Source of the DNA: Oscillatoriales cyanobacterium | GTDB taxonomy: Bacteria > Cyanobacteriota > Cyanobacteriia > Cyanobacteriales > Microcoleaceae | Length of the DNA stretch: 37,327 bases | Assembly (NCBI GenBank): GCA_004292955.1 | Contig: RDXX01000067.1 | Location: 1 to 37,327 of the forward strand | Direction: 5' to 3' | Shown here: positions 32,675 to 37,327 of the stretch, piece by piece | Layout of the letters: each line of letters opens with the position of its first letter | Position numbering within the stretch: the stretch's first letter is position 1 | Translations under genes and position numbers: made by a program | The notes under the pieces: generated by a model | The model's database searches: none | Seen by the model: the letters and a program-made list of their open reading frames with translations, nothing else | Told to the model about the DNA's origin: nothing

Positions 32675-34087
32675 ATGTTAAATACTTCCTTGGTCGTATT
32701 TCTGCAACTCGGGGCGATCGCGATACTAGCTTTGTACGTCGCCGCCAACTTGGGGGCTAACGATGTCGCGAACTCGATGGGGACATCGGTAGGATCGAAG
32801 GCGCTCACGCTGCGGCAAGCAATAATTGTTGCAGGCATACTAGAGTTTGCTGGTGCCGTGCTGTTCGGGCAAGGAGTTTCCGAAACTCTAGCAACAGGAG
32901 TTGTGAATGCAGAAGTGTTCGCAGACAAACCGCAGGTATTTTTGATCGGGATGGTGTCAGTGCTAGCAGCTTGTGGCTTGTGGCTGCAAATTGCTACCAG
33001 TCTAGGTTTGCCAGTTTCTTCGTCTCATGCGGTGGTAGGTGCGATCGCAGGTTTTAGCTGGGTAGCAGCGGGAATTCATGCGGTTGATTGGCCGACTATC
33101 GGCAGGATTTCGTTAACTTGGGTGGCGACACCTTTTGCTAGCGGTGCTTTAGCTGCACTATTTTATAGTGGGGTGAAGCATTGGATTCTCGATCGCCCCG
33201 ATCCTCTATTTCAACTGCGCGAGTGGATACCTTGGCTGAGTGCAGCGCTGCTGAGTGTATTTGGGATAATTGTATTGCCGTCTGTTGTGGATGTGGCTTT
33301 GGTGCAGACAGGCGCGATCGACTTCGCGCGCGATCGACTTGGCTGGAATCTGCCAATTCACGATATTGCGATTGCTATCGGGAGTATTGGGGCGATCGGG
33401 CTTTCCCTCAATAGCTGGAAAAAGTTAGAGAAAGAAGGTTCGGCAGCGAGCAATGTGCGGGATCTAACAGATAGAAAGAATAAGCAAGAGGAAATATTCT
33501 CCCCATCTCCCACTCTCCCCCTCTCCCCATCTCCCACTCTCCCCCTCTCCCCATCTCCCCCTCTCCCTCACTCTTCCATCGAGCAACAGATGGCGAGATT
33601 TCAAGTGTTGAGCGCTTGTTTTGTGGCATTTGCACACGGTTCCAACGACGTAGGGAATGCCGTTGCGCCTTTAGCTGCGATCGCCTACATCCAGCGCACA
33701 GGCTCCTTTCCCCTAGAAGATTTTAACGTTCCCCTGTGGATTTTAGTCCTCGGAGGCGCAGGAATCGTCATCGGTTTAGCCATTTGGGGTCAAAAAGTGA
33801 TCGCTACAGTCGGGGAAAACATCATCCAACTGCAACCCAGCGGCGGATTTTGCGCGGAATTAGCCACAGCTACCACAGTATTATTAGCATCTCGCTTGGG
33901 TTTGCCGGTTTCCACATCCCACGCTTTAGTGGGTGCAGTTGTGGGAGTCGGGCTGATTAAAGGTTGGAAATCGGTACGCTGGAAAACTTTGCAGTCAATT
34001 GGTTCGGCTTGGGTGGTGACAATCCCGATCGCCGCCGGTTTGGGTGCTAGCATTTTCAGCATCGCCCAATGGATTTTAGTTAAATGA
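32675..34087 (+). CDS. pit: inorganic phosphate transporter, PiT family
   Basis: The 470-aa membrane protein has the two inverted PHO4 signatures: NLGANDVANSMGTSVGSKAL (residues about 26-44) and AHGSNDVGNAVAPLAAI (about 320-336). Each half has several TM helices and a matching LPVSSSHAVVGAI / LPVSTSHALVGAV motif, as expected for cation-coupled low-affinity phosphate uptake. The central cytoplasmic loop holds a Ser/Pro/Leu repeat stretch (FSPSPTLPLSPSP, about residues 275-300) encoded by a C/T-rich simple repeat. The ATG at 32675 is chosen; an in-frame upstream extension would overlap the rplS 5' end and lacks similarity to the family. Confidence 0.94.
   Translation: MLNTSLVVFLQLGAIAILALYVAANLGANDVANSMGTSVGSKALTLRQAIIVAGILEFAGAVLFGQGVSETLATGVVNAEVFADKPQVFLIGMVSVLAACGLWLQIATSLGLPVSSSHAVVGAIAGFSWVAAGIHAVDWPTIGRISLTWVATPFASGALAALFYSGVKHWILDRPDPLFQLREWIPWLSAALLSVFGIIVLPSVVDVALVQTGAIDFARDRLGWNLPIHDIAIAIGSIGAIGLSLNSWKKLEKEGSAASNVRDLTDRKNKQEEIFSPSPTLPLSPSPTLPLSPSPPLPHSSIEQQMARFQVLSACFVAFAHGSNDVGNAVAPLAAIAYIQRTGSFPLEDFNVPLWILVLGGAGIVIGLAIWGQKVIATVGENIIQLQPSGGFCAELATATTVLLASRLGLPVSTSHALVGAVVGVGLIKGWKSVRWKTLQSIGSAWVVTIPIAAGLGASIFSIAQWILVK
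33499..33573 (+). repeat. C/T-rich simple repeat inside the phosphate permease gene
   Basis: About 75 bp of ctccccatctcccactctcc-type units are translated as a Ser/Pro/Leu string between the two PiT halves. The composition matches the intergenic tract at 601-741. No frameshift results. Confidence 0.85.
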
Positions 34088-34103
34088 ACGCGATAGGTGT
34101 GTA

Positions 34104-34195
34104 TAGCCTTTCAAGCGAAAGATGAAGTACGACTGGGCATAGGGCATAGGGCATAGGGCATAGGCATCCGTGGGCATACCTCACTTTTTTGAGAA
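34104..34195. mobile_element. diverged copy of the tagcc...gaggtatg MITE
   Basis: The left end tatagcctttcaagcgaaag followed by atgaagtacg and the right end catacctcacttttttgaga match the 18015-18116 element. The middle is replaced by four copies of ggcatag (34137-34162). The right terminus is decayed, so no target duplication can be seen. Confidence 0.6.
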
Positions 34196-35133
34196 CCGCG
34201 ATAATTTCCTTCTCCAAACAATGCTTTAGCTGTCAAGCCAGCACTTCCATACAGGGCTTTCTCAACTGAATCTCAGTGCTGTTACTAAATTGTATAAAGT
34301 GTTTTACGGTGAGTATTAGTCTAGAAACCACAGGCGTTGCTGGGCAAATGATGCCGGAAAAATAAACACTTCGGCTTAGTCTGAAATATTCAGGCTTTGG
34401 CGATCGCTTTTCATTCAGTTAACAGTTGATGGTTGATGGTTGAAAAAGAAAATCAGTTGATAGTTGATAGTTGATAGTTGACAAAGGAAGTCAGAAGATT
34501 GGAGTAATGAATCGTCTGATTTTAAGCTCTTCCGATCGCGCTTGGGGCTTTAAACCAAATTCTTATCGTAAAGCAATTGTCAGAATTTTTAGATGCCAGA
34601 TCTGTTGCCCTTGGAGAATGGGATGTGTTAGTTTTTTGATGAGACAGGTTGCTTTTGAGGGTGCGATCGCCTCTTCAAACTTTGGCGATCGCAAGATCGG
34701 AAATTTTAATATCAAAAATCCGGGTGCAAGAGTGTGTGAGAGACTTGGGCCCAGAAACCCGGTTTCTAGCCATTTAATGCTCAAATTATGCCTTTAGGGG
34801 TGAGGAGTCTCGGCCCTACCCTCAACTTTAGTTGTCGGGGGAAGAGGTTATCCGGCTGGCGAGGCGGGTGAGTTAGAGGCGAGAATTACCCGGAGCAATC
34901 GGTGCAGAGGTCAAGCTGTAGTATGATTTCTAATTGCACAAAGTGTTCTTGGGGCGATTAAGAGCGGGATAGCTTCGCTTCACGCAATTTTCTAACATTT
35001 CTAGCTCAGCGACTACCATAGATTCAACAGCGTCCGCAATCTTTGAGACCAACTCACTAGAACTTGCGACCTGATGCAGCCAAAATACTTAAGAACACTC
35101 TCTCGTGCAGTTTAAATTAGAGGTTATAGGCTA
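34196..35133. other. gene-free gap between the phosphate permease and the EamA gene
   Basis: No credible gene is seen. The gap contains a heptamer array (34419-34481: variants of agttgat), the left copy of a roughly 108-bp repeat (34468-34575), and an agaaacccggtttct palindrome at about 34746. An aagagg-like site precedes the next gene. The longest frame (34471-34797) starts inside the repeat and is not taken as coding. Confidence 0.6.
34468..34575 (+). repeat. direct repeat flanking the EamA gene, left copy
   Basis: Begins gttgatagttgacaaaggaa, continues with ttggagtaatgaatcgtctg and ends near ctttaaaccaaattctta. It matches 36910-37013 in the same orientation with scattered differences in the middle. 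Confidence 0.8.
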
Positions 35134-36897
35134 ATGGCGAACCGGAACAGATACTCGCCAAAAGGCGACGCAGGGGATGCACAATCAGCAGAACAAGTCC
35201 TCAACTCAGTGATGCAGGAACTGGACGCTTTGCATGAAAATGTCAAAGGTCAGTTAAACCAGGACATTACTCGGCTGCAAACTGAAAAAAATCACCTGAT
35301 TGAAGATATTGAAGGCCTCCGGGAGCAATATCGCAAATTGCAGTCTCAGCAAATGGAATCTCTGTCTGGGCGATACATTCAGCAGCAGCAATTGTGGCTG
35401 AAGCAGTTGGCTCAAATTTTGGCTCACAATTTGCAGGATTTGTTGGTGCAGCGGTTCAACGAACTCAGCGCTAACTCGGGCCATTCTCTCAGCAGCCCAA
35501 TTCCCAGCGGCGAATTCCCCATACCCATGCCCCCTAGCAACTATGACGAACGGGCCTCGGAGTTATTGGCGGCGCTCGATGAACGGATAGATCGCAGTTT
35601 CCAGATGCTAGAACAAGATTTGAGCAGCTATGAAAGCGAGCTATCCATGCGGCTCAACAACATGAAAACCCTCGAACTCCAAGGGGAAGAACTGCTACAA
35701 AATCTCGTCAACCGCATTCGGGAAGAACTCGTAGAAGAAGAATATCTTGACAATCCTTTCGATGCTCAAGATTCCTATCCCGAGGAAGCAACTAATTCTA
35801 TCCGCCCGCAAGTTTTGCCGCCAACACCTGCGGATGCGCCGCGGCAAGCCTTTCCACAGCCTTCAGCAGCGCCTGCGGCAGTCGCAACAGCCACTTCTCA
35901 AGTGCAAGCAGGTTTGATTCTGGCTTTGTCTTCGGCGGTGGTATTGTCGCTGTTTAATGTTTGTTTGAGAATTCTAATTAAAAGCAGAAATCCTCGGATG
36001 ATTTTTGGCGTGTTTGAGCTTGATGGGGTGGTGACTCGGGGTTTTGGAAATTCTCTGTTGATTTTGTTGATGCGGCTGATCGTGGTGATGGCTTTGATGC
36101 CAGTATTGGCAACATTTCTGTATCCTTCTGTCTGGAAAGATCTTAAACGGTTTTTCTACTCGCGCGATCTATCTTTGTGGAGCAAGGTTTTAGGAAGCGC
36201 ATTTTTTCTGTTTTTGTCTCAGGTTTTGATTTATTTGGCGATCGGCAATATTCCGGCGGGGATTGCTATTACAATTTTCTTTATTTACCCGATCGTCACC
36301 GTACTGGGTTCTTGGTTCTTGTTTGGCGCTCGTCCGAGTACGATCGGCTTTTTGGCGATGTTGGGGATTACCGCAGGTCTGATTTTAGTTGGATCGCCGA
36401 GTTTTGCTGCGCCAGCTCCTGGCGGTGGCAATGTCGAGGTAGGAGTCGCCGCTGCACTGGCTTCTGGGATTACCTTTGCAGGTTACGTATTGCTAACTCA
36501 AATGGCCGCCGGCAAACTGCACCCGATTCCTTTTAGTTTAGTTAATTTCGGCGCGATTTTTGTATTTTCGTCCCTGAGTTTGTGGGTACCGCTGTCAGAG
36601 AATCTGGCTCCGAAAATCGACCAAAATGTTTGGCCTGGTTTGATTGTGGGAGGCGTTGTTTTAGGCGTACTGACACTATTTAGCTATCTTTTGAACAATT
36701 TTGCCATCCGGTTCGCGGGGGCTGCCTTAGCGTCAGTAATTGGCACTTTGGGCCCGGCGATGACAGCACTCTTCGGGTTTATAATTATCAATGAAAAGTT
36801 GCAGCCTGTAGCAATTCTCGGCATGGCTGTGGTGACATTGAGCGTGGCTGCGATGAGTGTAGAACGCATGGTAGCTCCTCAGAAAAAGGCTACTTAA
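35134..36897 (+). CDS. EamA/DMT-family transporter with N-terminal coiled coil
   Basis: The 587-aa protein joins two parts. Residues 1-250 are soluble: a coiled coil (SVMQELDALHENVKGQLNQD, then QTEKNHLIEDIEGL), a helical segment and a Pro/Ala-rich linker (PPTPADAPRQAFPQPSAAPA). Residues 255-578 form ten TM helices with two EamA repeats (first near IPAGIAITIFFIYPIVTVLG, second near FAGAALASVIGTLGPAMTAL). Drug/metabolite transporters usually lack a long cytosolic coiled coil, so the fusion may oligomerise the carrier or tether it. The substrate is unknown. The ATG at 35134 has agagg about 11 bases upstream. Confidence 0.88.
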   Translation: MANRNRYSPKGDAGDAQSAEQVLNSVMQELDALHENVKGQLNQDITRLQTEKNHLIEDIEGLREQYRKLQSQQMESLSGRYIQQQQLWLKQLAQILAHNLQDLLVQRFNELSANSGHSLSSPIPSGEFPIPMPPSNYDERASELLAALDERIDRSFQMLEQDLSSYESELSMRLNNMKTLELQGEELLQNLVNRIREELVEEEYLDNPFDAQDSYPEEATNSIRPQVLPPTPADAPRQAFPQPSAAPAAVATATSQVQAGLILALSSAVVLSLFNVCLRILIKSRNPRMIFGVFELDGVVTRGFGNSLLILLMRLIVVMALMPVLATFLYPSVWKDLKRFFYSRDLSLWSKVLGSAFFLFLSQVLIYLAIGNIPAGIAITIFFIYPIVTVLGSWFLFGARPSTIGFLAMLGITAGLILVGSPSFAAPAPGGGNVEVGVAAALASGITFAGYVLLTQMAAGKLHPIPFSLVNFGAIFVFSSLSLWVPLSENLAPKIDQNVWPGLIVGGVVLGVLTLFSYLLNNFAIRFAGAALASVIGTLGPAMTALFGFIIINEKLQPVAILGMAVVTLSVAAMSVERMVAPQKKAT

Positions 36898-36903
36898 GTT
36901 CAG

Positions 36904-37013
36904 TTGACAGTTGATAGTTGACAAAGGAAGGAAGAGGATTGGAGTAATGAATCGTCTGATTTTAATTTCTCCCTACAAGGAAGAGCCTTTAAACCAATTC
37001 TTTCTGGTAAAAA
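36904..37013 (+). repeat. heptamer array and right copy of the direct repeat
   Basis: Starting seven bases after the stop codon of the EamA gene, agttgacagttgatagttga leads into the second copy of the 34468-34575 repeat (ttggagtaatgaatcgtctg, ctttaaaccaattcttt). The heptamer is in the sense orientation, as after three other genes. Confidence 0.8.
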
Positions 37014-37021
37014 CTGCTGTT

Positions 37022-37075
37022 GGTAGTGAGGACTTTAGTCCTAGGATTTTGAGGAATAAATTCCTCACTACGAAC
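37022..37075. repeat. gtagtgagg...cctcactac hairpin repeat
   Basis: gtagtgaggactttagtcct with the inverse cctcactac at the right end forms a hairpin with smaller internal ones. Same family as 11885-12001. Confidence 0.75.
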
Positions 37076-37133
37076 TTGTTTTATAAAGTGTTTGTAGCGG
37101 GGAATGCGAGTCATCCCATTTTGATTACTAATT

Positions 37134-37327
37134 AGGGCTTGCTGAAAAAGTCAGAAAACAGCATTTAGAAAGATGAGTGAATTTGAGATCGCCTCGACAA
37201 TATAAGTTTTATCAATCTTGTTCTGGCGAAACATAGCTTTTACCAATGATTTAAGCCAAAAAACATCAAAAAAGGTTTTTGTTATGAAATAGACAGAAAA
37301 AAAGCCAAAAAGCCTGCCGTACCCTGG
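37134..37327 (-). mobile_element. possible insertion-sequence end with partial frame
   Basis: tagggcttgctgaaaaagtc resembles an insertion-sequence terminus. From a stop at 37151-37153 the minus strand is open to the window edge (58 codons), ending NKIDKTYIVEAISNSLIFLN. The frame could be the C-terminal tail of a transposase whose body lies beyond the window, but no DDE motif is visible and the family is not recognised. Confidence 0.3.

Noticed and set aside
34471..34797. Frame beginning MIVDKGSQKIGVMNRLIL, with a similar one at 36911
   Set aside because: Both start inside the same dispersed direct repeat; similarity is at DNA level and the frames diverge and have no family.

Overview
The window looks like the chromosome of a filamentous, non-heterocystous cyanobacterium of the Microcoleus/Oscillatoria/Phormidium type. 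The grounds are very frequent GCGATCGC (HIP1) octamers, many dispersed palindromic repeats and heptanucleotide tandem arrays (the STRR class known from cyanobacteria), a carotenoid CrtD-type desaturase, cyanobacterial-style CHAT/TPR and MASE1 proteins, and the order rplS - tRNA-Trp - secE - nusG - rplK - rplA - rplJ - rplL. No rRNA, CRISPR array, complete insertion sequence or prophage is visible.

Layout. Bases 1-1661 hold repeats, a possible transposase relic and a clean MITE-like insertion, but no gene I can support. alaS (1662-4358) follows. Next is a three-gene cluster (4670-9501) of a TPR-CHAT protease, a small soluble protein and a two-TM membrane protein, which I read as a candidate conflict/programmed-death system. 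A leftward block (16.6-9.6 kb) carries a [2Fe-2S] ferredoxin, a thermonuclease-like lipoprotein, an inositol-monophosphatase-family enzyme, a degenerate J-domain/TPR protein, hisZ, an 8-Cys ferredoxin, and a JAMM peptidase followed by a MoeZ-like E1/rhodanese. A repeat-rich stretch (17.0-18.2 kb) holds a possible IS200/IS605 scar, tRNA-Ser(GGA), a 44-bp tandem array and a MITE nested in it. Then come a pentapeptide-repeat membrane protein (-), a phosphodiester-glycosidase-family protein (+), a two-gene histidine-kinase operon (+), a ribbon-helix-helix/coiled-coil protein (+) and crtD (+). The ribosomal block (28.0-32.6 kb, -) is convergent with crtD. It is followed by a divergent PiT phosphate permease, a coiled-coil/EamA transporter flanked by direct repeats, and a possible IS edge.

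How the genes work together. The ribosomal/transcription block is a housekeeping unit with an autoregulatory-type leader before rplJ. HisZ would partner a HisG encoded elsewhere. The JAMM and MoeZ-like proteins form a plausible ubiquitin-like sulfur-carrier processing and activation pair. The two kinases lie 15 bp apart and probably form one signalling relay. The CHAT cluster is the best candidate for an incompletely described system.

The most unusual feature is how short repeats sit relative to genes. Palindromic repeats are inserted in frame inside alaS and twice inside the CHAT gene, and a C/T-rich repeat lies inside the phosphate permease. A (G[G/C]GAATT)n array directly abuts the start codons of two genes. 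AGTTGAC/AGTTGTC heptamers lie within about 6 bp after the stop codons of four genes, in the same sense orientation. One MITE has a 10-bp target duplication, and another has inserted at TA inside a tandem array.
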